NCBI GenBank assembly: GCA_002897735.1
Contig: BDTW01000056.1
Span: 28,156-92,155 of the forward strand
Reading direction: 5' to 3'
Length of the DNA stretch: 64,000 bases
From: a bacterium BMS3Bbin13
Lineage (GTDB): Bacteria > Pseudomonadota > Gammaproteobacteria > 21-64-14
In this document: piece after piece, positions 30,175-38,848 of the stretch
How positions within the stretch are numbered: the first letter of the stretch is position 1
Layout: the number at the start of each line of letters is the position of its first letter
Notes under the pieces: generated by a model
What the model saw: the letters and a program-made list of their open reading frames with translations, nothing else
What the model was told of the DNA's origin: nothing
Databases searched by the model: none
Translations under genes and position numbers: made by a program

Positions 30175-32073
30175 TCACTCCGGCCCCGCCGTTTCCTCGG
30201 TGACCGCACCGATGATGCGTTTCACTTCCTCCCCATCGATCACTTCCTTCTCCTGCAACACCTTTGCGAGCGCCTCCAGGGCCGCGTGACGCCGGCCGAC
30301 GATCCGGCGCGCGCGGGCATGCGCCTCTTCGATCAGCGCCCGCACCTCCGTGTCGATGAGCTGCGCGGTGGCCTCACTGTAGTTCTTCTCCTCGGGACCC
30401 TCCACCCCCAGGAAAGCGAGCTGTTGCTGACGCCCGTAGGTCACCGGTCCGAGGCGCTCGCTCATACCGAGCCGGGTCACCATCGCCCGGGCGATCTCGC
30501 TGGCCCGCTCCAGGTCGTTCTGTGCCCCGCTCGATACGTCTCCGAAGACGATCTCCTCGGCGACGCGCCCACCGAGCAGGATCGCGAGCTGATCACGTAA
30601 CTCGTCCCGGGTGGAGAGGAACTTCTCGCTGACCGGAAGCTGCAACGTATAGCCGAGCGCCGCCACCCCGCGCGGGATGATCGACACCTTGTGCACCGGC
30701 TCGGCGGTGGGCACGGTCTCGGCCACGAGCGTATGGCCCGATTCATGATAGGCGACGCGCCGTTTCTCCTCGGCGTTGAGGGCGCGGTGCTTCTTCTCGG
30801 GGCCCGCGATGACCCGATCGATCGCCGCCTCGAAGTCCGCCATCGTCACATCTTCGTGGCCCTCGCGCACGGCGCGGATGGCCGCCTCGTTGGCGATGTT
30901 GGCCAGATCCGCCCCGACGAAGCCAGGCGTGCGTTGCGCGACCACCCGAAGATCGACATCGGTCGCGATGCGCATGTCTCGGGTATGGAGTTTCAGGATC
31001 GCCTCACGCGCCTCCAGATCCGGTTTGTCCACTACAATCTGCCGATCGAAGCGCCCGGCACGCAGCAGCGCCTTGTCGAGGATCTCCGGGCGGTTGGTCG
31101 CGGCCATCACGACCACGCCCACCGACGGATCGAATCCGTCCATCTCGGTGAGTAACTGGTTCAGGGTCTGCTCTCGCTCGTCGTGGCCGCCCATCACCGG
31201 GCCGACACCGCGCGCCCGGCCGATCGCGTCCAGTTCGTCGATGAAGATGATGCACGGGGCCTTCTCCCGCGCCTGCTGAAACAGCTCACGCACCCGCGCC
31301 GCGCCCACGCCCACGAACATCTCGATGAACTCCGAGCCGCTGATGTTGAAGAACGCCACCCCGGCCTCTCCGGAGACCGCACGCGCCAGCAGCGTCTTTC
31401 CGGCGCCGGGCGGCCCCACCAGCAGCACGCCCTTGGGCATGCGCCCGCCGAGGCGCGCGATACGGCTCGGATCCTTCAGGAACTGGATCACCTCGCCGAG
31501 TTCCTCCTTGGCCTCCTCGGCGCCGGCCACGTCCTGAAAGGTGACCTTCGTCCCGCCCTCCGGATGGATCCGCACGCGATTGCCGATGTTGAGAAAGCCC
31601 TTCCCCGGCGTGAAGCGTCGCCCGATCCACATCCAGACCAGGGCCAGGAGTCCGAAGGGCAGGATCCAGTTGAGCAGCAGGTCGCTGAGCCAGTGGCTGT
31701 TGTAGCGCACCGTGTACTTCACGCCGTGCTTGGCGAGCAACTCCGCCAGGTTGCTGTGCCACAAGGGGATCGTGACGAAGCGTTGCGGCTTGCCGGTCTT
31801 CGTATCCTTGACCTTGAGCGTCCCGGCGATCGTATCGCCGGTCACCACCGCTTGCCGGACCTGATCTTTCTGGACATAGTGCAGGAATTCGCTGTATGGA
31901 ATCTCCTTCGCCTGCTGCGGCGGCCGGAGATTCCAGAAGTAGAACAGCGCCAGGAGAAGCAGCAGGTAGGCCACCAGATTGAAGCCCGGCCGCTGCCAGA
32001 ATTTGCGCTCCTCCGGCGGGCGGATCTCGATGTGGGGCTTGTCCTTGCCGCCCTTGTTCGTTCTGGTGTCCAC
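30175..32073 (-). CDS. ftsH: ATP-dependent zinc metalloprotease FtsH
   Basis: [60 protein letters not shown] zinc motif. GTG start at 32073 with GGAGAGG RBS is plausible; the ORF extends further upstream. Confidence 0.92.
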   Translation of the reverse strand: MDTRTNKGGKDKPHIEIRPPEERKFWQRPGFNLVAYLLLLLALFYFWNLRPPQQAKEIPYSEFLHYVQKDQVRQAVVTGDTIAGTLKVKDTKTGKPQRFVTIPLWHSNLAELLAKHGVKYTVRYNSHWLSDLLLNWILPFGLLALVWMWIGRRFTPGKGFLNIGNRVRIHPEGGTKVTFQDVAGAEEAKEELGEVIQFLKDPSRIARLGGRMPKGVLLVGPPGAGKTLLARAVSGEAGVAFFNISGSEFIEMFVGVGAARVRELFQQAREKAPCIIFIDELDAIGRARGVGPVMGGHDEREQTLNQLLTEMDGFDPSVGVVVMAATNRPEILDKALLRAGRFDRQIVVDKPDLEAREAILKLHTRDMRIATDVDLRVVAQRTPGFVGADLANIANEAAIRAVREGHEDVTMADFEAAIDRVIAGPEKKHRALNAEEKRRVAYHESGHTLVAETVPTAEPVHKVSIIPRGVAALGYTLQLPVSEKFLSTRDELRDQLAILLGGRVAEEIVFGDVSSGAQNDLERASEIARAMVTRLGMSERLGPVTYGRQQQLAFLGVEGPEEKNYSEATAQLIDTEVRALIEEAHARARRIVGRRHAALEALAKVLQEKEVIDGEEVKRIIGAVTEETAGPE

Positions 32074-32550
32074 GGCGCCCTCTCCGAGCGATGGTCCAGC
32101 AAGCCATGACCCGCCGCGGCCACTATAGCGGAAACGCATCACCGTCGACCACACCCTCCCGGTCTCGGTGCCACCCACCACGGATGACCGCCGTATCGAA
32201 GACCGGCGGGATCGGCCCACGTCGCACATGCCCTTAATGGGGTCGCCGATGGAAACGCACAACCCTTCGACAACAGCCCCGCCGATACCGGGCACGCTGG
32301 TGCTCCCCGCGAGCGCGCCGGCCGCCGCCGCACACGCATGCCGCACAACCAGATGGCGCTCATCAAGAAACTGCAGGTTATGCAATGAGTTGGCGAACAA
32401 ACATCCAAGACAGCCCCCTTTCAGGCTCAAGCACTTAAACCCGCCTCCGGCAATATTCACCGCCTGCACCGTCTTTCCCCGCCATGCCGGCAGGTTGCTA
32501 GAATTTCCATCTGCTCTGTGCAGCTCCGCGGCTTCGAGGTGGCCGGTCGC

Positions 32551-32748
32551 CTATGGGTTCCGTCCGCTTCGCGTCGAGGCAGAGTGCGTCATAAGATGGG
32601 TAGCGAAACAGTGTCGGAAGATATGACAAGAGGCCTTCTTGTAGACGTCTACCCGGCGCACGGCGTTGTGCACAACATGCCGGACATTCTTCTCGTCCGG
32701 GTGGTGCCGCCGGACCCCGCCGTCGCGCGGGTCACACGAGCGTGTCAT
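32551..32748 (-). pseudogene. Integron integrase (IntI-type tyrosine recombinase) C-terminal remnant
   Basis: DPRDGGVRRHHPDEKNVRHVVHNAVRRVDVYKKASCHIFRHCFATHLM resembles the IntI pattern ...RRHHxDE..VQ.A...AVRRAGI.KPASCHTLRHSFATHLL; truncated at both ends. Confidence 0.7.
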
Positions 32749-32844
32749 AGCACTGCATCGAGCATACCGGCACGGTGGTCGGGCACCTGCCCGCTATACC
32801 CACCGCATCAGAAGCGGGAAGCGCAGCCGTTCCGGGCTAGGAGG

Positions 32845-32869
32845 CGTGACACCGCAGAGCGGTGTCACG
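32845..32869. repeat. REP-like palindrome CGTGACACCGC-AGA-GCGGTGTCACG, copy 1
   Basis: Perfect 11-bp inverted repeat with 3-nt loop, followed by AGGAA. Confidence 0.95.
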
Positions 32870-32952
32870 AGGAAGCCAGGTTTTATCGTTGCCCTTGCAG
32901 CATAAACCCGTTCGACTACGCCGAACAAAACATATAACTATGGAGAAATGAT

Positions 32953-33249
32953 ATGTCGTGCATTATAGAGGTAGAACCCACGAAAGACAGCGAACCTTTG
33001 TCGTATTCAAATCTAATCATCGCTCATGTCGGATGCGAGTCAGACCCAATGAGAATTCACCGTAACCCAGCAACTAATGAGCGTTCTGTAAGGTGTAATT
33101 GTGGACTTGAAATAAACTTTGGTAATGGTGGAGACGGGCTAAGAAAAATAATGGAAACAGCGATTTCAGGAAAGGAAAATAAAATTGCAAAATCCAACTA
33201 CTACGAAAATGGATACGAAGCCATTAATGTACGCCAAAAGAGCAAATAG
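32953..33249 (+). CDS. Hypothetical protein (98 aa), candidate integron cassette gene
   Basis: AT-richer than flanks; RBS-like GGAGAAATG region upstream; stop codon directly abuts an attC-like structure. Confidence 0.65.
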   Translation: MSCIIEVEPTKDSEPLSYSNLIIAHVGCESDPMRIHRNPATNERSVRCNCGLEINFGNGGDGLRKIMETAISGKENKIAKSNYYENGYEAINVRQKSK

Positions 33250-33334
33250 GCATCTAACCTTCCGCTAAACTCGGACCCGTAAACTGCTGCGCTTCGCTCC
33301 GCAGTTTACGGTCCGGTTCGCGGTACGTTAGTGC
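33250..33334 (+). other. attC-like recombination site
   Basis: GCATCTAAC (33250-33258) and GTTAGTGC (33327-33334) at the ends; imperfect inner arms (CCGC/GCGG, CGGA/TCCG); perfect 11-bp hairpin CCGTAAACTGC (33277-33287)/GCAGTTTACGG (33301-33311). Confidence 0.65.
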
Positions 33335-33700
33335 GCCGCGGAAAGTATGGCGTATCTGGTCGGGTGCAAGTCCCGGCATGGAAAGGGTTAACCACCCACC
33401 ATTACCGAGTGTTGCGCCTCTGGCGGAGCGGTGTTCTGGAAGGGATCTGGGGCATTCGTATACAAGTGTAAGGCTGACCAAAACCCGCGGTTATTTGCCG
33501 CTGTTGCATTCCGAGCCGAAAATTACGTCATTGCGAACGCCGGTGATCATGCGTCGGGTTTTGCGCCGGTGTGAGTGCTGACGTAAGCGCGAGCAGGTGA
33601 CAGTAGGCCGAAAAAGTGGTAGGGAGGTGGTAGCCGAGGAGACAGGCATAGCGCCAGCCAAGATTTAGCAGTCAACCACTGGCGCTATGCCCCAAACCGT
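33331..33700 (+). ncRNA. Possible truncated group II intron RNA (5' part), no ORF
   Basis: Begins GTGCGCC at the attC-like end and contains CTGGTCGGGTGCAAGTCCCGGCATGG, resembling the 5' domain I of bacterial group II introns. No reverse transcriptase ORF. Boundaries uncertain. Confidence 0.35.
33645..33691. repeat. Perfect 13-bp inverted repeat GGCATAGCGCCAG-N21-CTGGCGCTATGCC
   Basis: Direct reading, arms 33645-33657 and 33679-33691. Confidence 0.95.
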
Positions 33701-33807
33701 GCTTTCGCACGGCCCGTTTATAGTCTCACCAAGACGGGTCAGAATCCAGCCCTCATCGGCCTTGCCTGCCGATGAACCCCAGTGCCCGACTCTTCCACTG
33801 CGAGAAG

Positions 33808-33976
33808 AATGGGGTCAGTTCTCGGAAGAATGGGGTCACGCGGAAGAATGGGGTCAGAAGAATGGGGTCAGTTCTCGCATTGTAACACCTGAGAAGAATG
33901 GGGTCAGTTCTCGCATTGTAACACCTGCAACCAACGTAGACTAAAGCCCATGGCAAGACCCCTTCGTATTAAATAC
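33808..33976 (+). pseudogene. RAYT (REP-associated tyrosine transposase) leader repeats plus N-terminal remnant MARPLRIKY
   Basis: Multiple GAATGGGGTCAG(TTCTCGCATTGTAACA) units, then ATGGCAAGACCCCTTCGTATTAAATAC. Resembles MARPLRIEYPGALYHVTSRGN but becomes non-coding after a few codons. Confidence 0.6.
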
Positions 33977-34026
33977 TCATTGCCGTATTGTCACCAGTAA
34001 TAGCAAAATAGGGACAAATACGGATG

Positions 34027-34051
34027 CGTGACGCCGCAGAGCGGTGTCACG
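34027..34051. repeat. REP-like palindrome copy 2 (one mismatch)
   Basis: CGTGACGCCGCAGAGCGGTGTCACG. Confidence 0.95.
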
Positions 34052-34149
34052 AGGATATCCATGAGCACGGAGTCCGCTACCTCCCGAAGTTCAACAGCGG
34101 ATGGGACAATCCCCCATCGCGCCACGATCGATCCACCCAATACATTTCC

Positions 34150-34995
34150 CTATAGATTTATACCTTTTAGAACAATGTCGCCTTCTCTCACGCCCAAATC
34201 GTTGGCTATGACCGGACATTTGGCTTTCAGCAGGAAGAAAATGGTGCGCTTTTCGTCGGAAAGGCCTTCGTAATTCCCCTGACCTTTGCTGATGACCAAC
34301 TTTGCATTTTGGTAAATCTCTCGGAAATCGGGAGTAGCATATCGCATGATAATTCCCGGAGCCGGACTTCCCGAATCAATCAACTCTGCCACTTCATCCA
34401 AACCGGAATCAAAGGCTTCTTTCATGGTCACATCGTTGATAATGGGCTGTGTACGAACAGCATATTTTACCGGCTTATGAAGCTGCTGTATCAGTAATTT
34501 GTCAAAAACCGATTCGCCGGCATTGTCGCCGAGGTACAAGATAGTTTTGGCTTTGGCCAATTCTTTTTTAAAAGCATCGTAATCAAATAGTGCAAAATCC
34601 TGCGACAGGATTTTCCTGATATCACTTACGAGATCAAAAGTTTTGTTTATGCCAAGGTCAATCACGTTGCCGGCTATGGCCAGCCGAATAGCGGTGAGCA
34701 ACGGATCTTCACTTGCCGCCACCATCGTTTCCAGTTCGGGAAGAAGCGCTTTGGCTTCCGCAATATGCCGCTGTTTTATTTCCCGGTAAGGATCCGCCAC
34801 GCCGGTTATCTTGCTTATTTTTCCATAAACCCGTGTTCCCGATTCTGCCGGAGTATTTTCCATGGGCGTTTCTTGTATCATACAACCCACTTCGTTCAAT
34901 ACATTTTTAATAAGCTTCTCATCGTTGGTGGCAATGCGAGCGGCACGCAACGCCTGTTCCACAAAACAGGGCAGACAATCAAGATAGGTTTTCAT
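34150..34995 (-). CDS. DUF89/ARMT1-like protein (putative metal-dependent phosphatase family)
   Basis: MKTYLDCLPCFVEQALRAAR, LYLGDNAGESVFDKLLIQQL, VISKGQGNYEGLSDE..FFLLKAKCPVIANDLGV, all typical of the DUF89 family. Distinctly AT-richer than surroundings. Confidence 0.85.
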   Translation of the reverse strand: MKTYLDCLPCFVEQALRAARIATNDEKLIKNVLNEVGCMIQETPMENTPAESGTRVYGKISKITGVADPYREIKQRHIAEAKALLPELETMVAASEDPLLTAIRLAIAGNVIDLGINKTFDLVSDIRKILSQDFALFDYDAFKKELAKAKTILYLGDNAGESVFDKLLIQQLHKPVKYAVRTQPIINDVTMKEAFDSGLDEVAELIDSGSPAPGIIMRYATPDFREIYQNAKLVISKGQGNYEGLSDEKRTIFFLLKAKCPVIANDLGVREGDIVLKGINL

Positions 34996-35466
34996 GCGGC
35001 TTATCTTTTAATTTAGGGCAATTATTGAGCCAAGAAGGATTCAAGGGGTCATTGTACTTGAAATTCCAACTACGCTGATGCCTTGAACTGCCGCCGGAAA
35101 TTTCAAGCCCTCTGACCCCTCGAGTCCTGACCCCTTGGATCCCCGTTATGTGCGGTGTGGGGCAGGCACCCAGTGGGGGATAGATGCCCTTGACTCCCAC
35201 CTCTCAGGCAGCATCTTCCACCACCAACCCCGCATCGAGTGCCGCGAGTGCGGCGTGCAGGCCCTCAATTTTATCTGGGGGAATCTGTCAAAACGCCGAT
35301 CTGGCGCCTCAAGTCACCGGGGTGGCCGGCACTATCCAGCCTTCGCCTTCATCGGGCAGGGCGTGGCCATGCTCTCCAGGAAAGCCTTTCATATTAAAGG
35401 AGATTGCCTTTAATAACGGGCATGCTTATTCAACAATTATTAATAGGGACGGCCACGGAGTGGGCC

Positions 35467-35640
35467 ATGCGGCACGAACCGACTGGCACTTACGAGATAT
35501 CCACTGCCGGCGGGGAGCCGGTGCGTGCCTTCGTGCCCGACCCGCTACCCCCCGAGCCCCCTCTGGAGTTCCCCCGGGCGCGCCAGCGCCTGCTGGAGGA
35601 GGCCACCCTGGCACTGGGGCCAGGTGCAGCGCCTCCTGCC
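35467..35640 (+). pseudogene. Fic-family protein N-terminal remnant
   Basis: GTYEISTAGGEPVRAFVPDPLPPEPPLEFPRARQRLLEEATLALG resembles the Fic N-terminal (aFvP.PLPP.PPl....l..ll.eA..aLG) motif; truncated with no HPFxxGNGR core downstream. Confidence 0.55.
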
Positions 35641-35751
35641 GCCTTGGGTGCCCAGGCACACTACCAAACACCCATCAACCCGATACAATCAATTTCGAGT
35701 CGCGAGATAGGTATCTACAGTAGTCACTGCAGACAAATTGCAGAACGGAGG

Positions 35752-35776
35752 CGTGACACCGCAGAGCGGTGTCACG
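35752..35776. repeat. REP-like palindrome copy 3
   Basis: CGTGACACCGCAGAGCGGTGTCACG. Confidence 0.95.
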
Positions 35777-35835
35777 AGGATATTATGCCCTGCGCCTTTC
35801 GACGGTGGGCCGGATTATCCGAGGGCGGAGGGATG

Positions 35836-35860
35836 CGTGACACCGCAGAGCGGTGTCACG
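35836..35860. repeat. REP-like palindrome copy 4
   Basis: Exact 25-mer. Confidence 0.95.
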
Positions 35861-35951
35861 AGGAATACCCGATACAACGGATGCGTGAATGCGAGACCTG
35901 AGCCCGCCCTCGGTCGTCCGCGTATCGGGCGGACCGGTGTCCACGCCGCGG

Positions 35952-36401
35952 TCAATCCAAGGTGGCCACCTTGTAGCCGGCCGCCTTCCATGCCGGTAAA
36001 CCACCACGGAACCAGTATATGTGAGTGTACCCGGCCTTCACCGCCGCCGTGACCTCCTTGAAAGACTTCCAGCACTCTGGGCCGTTGCAGTAGATGACCA
36101 CCGGCGTGCTCTTGCTCTTGGGCAGTTTATTCAGATTGAAATGGTCCTTTCTGACGTCGAAGTGGACGGTATGCCCGCTGTGCTCAAAATACGGCTCGCT
36201 GACCGCATGGGGAATATGCCCCTCTGCATATTCCAACGGCACCCGGGCATCGACAATCAACGTTCCGTGGTCATCCAATTTCTTGACTTGAGCCGCCGTC
36301 ACCACTGTCGCCCCTTTCTGCGATGTGGGCGTGTCGGCGGCAAAAGCGGATCCCATCGCCAGGAACAGCGAGATACCCGTTGCCAGTATCAGTTTCTTCA
36401 T
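35952..36401 (-). CDS. Exported rhodanese-like domain protein
   Basis: Signal peptide MKKLILATGISLFLAMGSAFAAD; LIVDARVPLEYAEGHIPHAV; active-site-like loop VVIYCNGPECWKS; WFRGGLPAWKAAGYKV. Confidence 0.9.
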   Translation of the reverse strand: MKKLILATGISLFLAMGSAFAADTPTSQKGATVVTAAQVKKLDDHGTLIVDARVPLEYAEGHIPHAVSEPYFEHSGHTVHFDVRKDHFNLNKLPKSKSTPVVIYCNGPECWKSFKEVTAAVKAGYTHIYWFRGGLPAWKAAGYKVATLD

Positions 36402-36453
36402 TTCACAAGACTCCTGTCGGCCGCGTTATAGAAGATGACCCAAGGGAATCGCC

Positions 36454-38097
36454 TCAGGTTTGAATGCGGAATACGTCGACGGCGGATTCGAGCCTTTCGG
36501 CCGTTTTCGTCAATGCGACGATCGCGTCCTTGGTATCGTCCATGTGCTGTTTCGAGTCCTTGGAAAGCGTTTGAATGCCGGATACATTGCGAACAATTTC
36601 TTCAGTGGTGGCCGACTGCTCTTCGGTGGCTGTTGCGATCTGGGCCATCATGTCCCGGACGGTATTCACCGCTTCGTGAATCTTCTGCAGGGCGGCCCGC
36701 GACCGTTCGCCTTTCTCAACCCCGAGGCCGACGTACTCCGTAACCTGGGCCGTCACGGCTTCGACCGTCCGGCTCTCCTGCGCAACGTCGCGCACGGTGT
36801 TCTCGATGTCCGCAATGGATTCGGTCGTACGCCGCGACAGCTGACGCACTTCATCGGCCACCACGGCAAAGCCGCGGCCGTTCTCGCCGGCTCGGGCCGC
36901 TTCGATCGCCGCATTGAGCGCCAACAGGTTGGTCTGCTCGGCAATGGCTTTGATGATGTTGGTCACCTGTTCGATTTTCGTGAGCGCCGCGCCCAACCGC
37001 CCGACCGCGGTCGAACTCTCCTGAACTACTCGGTCGATATTCGACAAAGCTTCAGCGGTCTGGCTGACGATGGATCCGCCTTCTTCGACCACCGCCTTGG
37101 CCGAGTCGGCATTGCCGGCGGCGGATTCGGAATTACGGGCGACCTCCTTGATCGTGCTGGACATCTCTTCCATGGCCACATTGATCTGGATGATCTGGTC
37201 GCCCTCCTTGGCCGTGTTGTCGGCCGTGTGTTCGGCCAGGTTCCGGATGTTCCGCGCACCGGAGGCGACTTCTTCGGCCGCGCGTTTGGTACTCGCCACT
37301 GTCTGCGCCAATCGCTCGAGCATTTGGTTCAGGCTCTGGCCCGTCTTGGCGAGTTCGTCGTGCCCCCGCAGCATGACCGATACGGTGAGATCGCCTGAGG
37401 CGGCCTGCTCGAGCGCGGTCCGGATGGCCGTCGCATCGCGTCCTATCGAATATCCAAGGTGTGCCGAGACGCTCACCAGCAGTAGCAACGCGGCGGCGGC
37501 GGCCGACCACATCAACGTGGCGGTTCGCTGTTCCTGCCCGTGCAGCCGCAGGTATTCGGCGTGCACCGCTTGGTTTTCCATCGGGACCAGCCTGGCCAGA
37601 TTGTTCGACACATGCAGCTCGATCGGCACCCAGTCCTCTTGCAGAATTGTGTTGACGCTGTCCTTGCGGTCCTTGGCGTAGGCTTGGTTGAGCTTTTGCA
37701 GAATATCGCCGAGCACACTCATGTGAGCGTCGACATCGGCGATGCGCGCCCGCTCCTTTTGGCTCCGGGCGGACAGATTGGCGGCTTTCTTGAAGGCCTG
37801 CCAGTCGGCCGGCAGGCTCCGTTGGGCATCTATAACCTGATTGCGTGATCCGACCGCCGGCATAACGTCGCTCAGATAGGCCGCCATGCGGAATCGCACT
37901 TCTTTGAGCGTGGCCACCATCGACCCCAGCCGTTCAGCCGGGCGGACATGATGTTTGTAAACCGTATCCAATCCGGTCTCGGCTTGTCGGACGCCCCAAT
38001 AACCACCGGTGGCTATTGTCAGCAACAGGATTACCGCTATGGCGGCCATGCCGTAGATGCGTGCCCGAATACTCAGCCGCCGGAGCCAATTCAACAT
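36454..38097 (-). CDS. Methyl-accepting chemotaxis protein
   Basis: N-terminal TM, 4-helix sensor-like domain, HAMP-like region, signaling hairpin [51 protein letters not shown]. Confidence 0.93.
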   Translation of the reverse strand: MLNWLRRLSIRARIYGMAAIAVILLLTIATGGYWGVRQAETGLDTVYKHHVRPAERLGSMVATLKEVRFRMAAYLSDVMPAVGSRNQVIDAQRSLPADWQAFKKAANLSARSQKERARIADVDAHMSVLGDILQKLNQAYAKDRKDSVNTILQEDWVPIELHVSNNLARLVPMENQAVHAEYLRLHGQEQRTATLMWSAAAAALLLLVSVSAHLGYSIGRDATAIRTALEQAASGDLTVSVMLRGHDELAKTGQSLNQMLERLAQTVASTKRAAEEVASGARNIRNLAEHTADNTAKEGDQIIQINVAMEEMSSTIKEVARNSESAAGNADSAKAVVEEGGSIVSQTAEALSNIDRVVQESSTAVGRLGAALTKIEQVTNIIKAIAEQTNLLALNAAIEAARAGENGRGFAVVADEVRQLSRRTTESIADIENTVRDVAQESRTVEAVTAQVTEYVGLGVEKGERSRAALQKIHEAVNTVRDMMAQIATATEEQSATTEEIVRNVSGIQTLSKDSKQHMDDTKDAIVALTKTAERLESAVDVFRIQT

Positions 38098-38204
38098 GGG
38101 CGGGCCTCCCGTTGCGATACCCGCCACAGTTAGCGGACACCCACCTACTTTCTTTAATACCTTACTACCCTGCTTTACTTTTGCCGCCTTACCATTGGCG
38201 GAGG

Positions 38205-38229
38205 CGTGACACCGCAGAGCGGTGTCACG
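38205..38229. repeat. REP-like palindrome copy 5
   Basis: Exact 25-mer. Confidence 0.95.
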
Positions 38230-38280
38230 AGGAATAGCTCTACGACGTTTCGGATGCGCTTGCATATCCGCCTACGGGAG

Positions 38281-38365
38281 CACGGGGTCAGTTCTCGCAT
38301 TATAACATCCCTGCAACCGAGGCAAACTAAAAGGCATGGCACGACCCCTTCACGAGGAAAAGCGC
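38281..38365 (+). pseudogene. RAYT leader plus MARPL remnant joined to REP half-site
   Basis: CACGGGGTCAGTTCTCGCATTATAACATCC...AAAAGGCATGGCACGACCCCTT|CACGAGGAA. Confidence 0.55.
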
Positions 38366-38480
38366 ATCCATCTGGGACGAGTTGCAGCAACAATTGGGTC
38401 TTCGCGGATTAATGTGGGCAAATTTTCGGTCATTCCGGGCAGAGGGGACAGGAATATCGGCCGGGTGAGGCTGGCGGAGG

Positions 38481-38505
38481 CGTGACACCGCAGAGCGGTG
38501 TCACG
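38481..38505. repeat. REP-like palindrome copy 6
   Basis: Exact 25-mer. Confidence 0.95.
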
Positions 38506-38512
38506 AGGAATC

Positions 38513-38662
38513 CTTGTCGACAAAGATCGCTACCTGCTGGAGCTAACCCGCTACGTTGTATTGAACCCATCCGTGCCGGCAGGGCCAGACAGAATGGGGT
38601 CAGTTCTCGCATTGTGACATCCCTGAGAGCAACCGGAAGAGGTAGCCTAAAAGGCATGGTAA
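38513..38662 (+). pseudogene. RAYT internal fragment (LVDKDRYLLELTRYVVLNP) followed by another leader and MVRPLR start remnant
   Basis: LVDKDRYLLELTRYVVLNP resembles the Y1_Tnp/RAYT ...YLLEL.RYV.LNPVRA... motif. Leader AGAATGGGGTCAGTTCTCGCATTGTGACATCC at about 38590. Confidence 0.6.
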
Positions 38663-38676
38663 GACCTCTCAGAAGG

Positions 38677-38701
38677 CGTGACACCGCAGAGCGGTGTCAC
38701 G
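38677..38701. repeat. REP-like palindrome copy 7
   Basis: Exact 25-mer. Confidence 0.95.
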
Positions 38702-38848
38702 AGGAAGGCTGAAGGAAGATGGCTCTCCTATACCACCTCCTTCTTCAAGCGTCGAGTTTGTAGAAGTTGCCGCATAAGACCGCGCCGCAGAATCGACTCT
38801 CGTTTCGCTCGGACGCCTGAGCGCGAACGTTTATTGCCCCCCTGTGTG

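Noticed and set aside
33698-33713. Group II intron domain V on the minus strand (GGGCCGTGCGAAAGCACGG)
   Set aside because: The hairpin resembles domain V superficially but lacks the characteristic bulge and length, and its orientation conflicts with the plus-strand 5' intron-like end.
32653-38712. Small ORFs containing [10 protein letters not shown] / VTPQSGVTR peptides as genes
   Set aside because: These peptides are six-frame translations of the REP palindrome, not conserved proteins.
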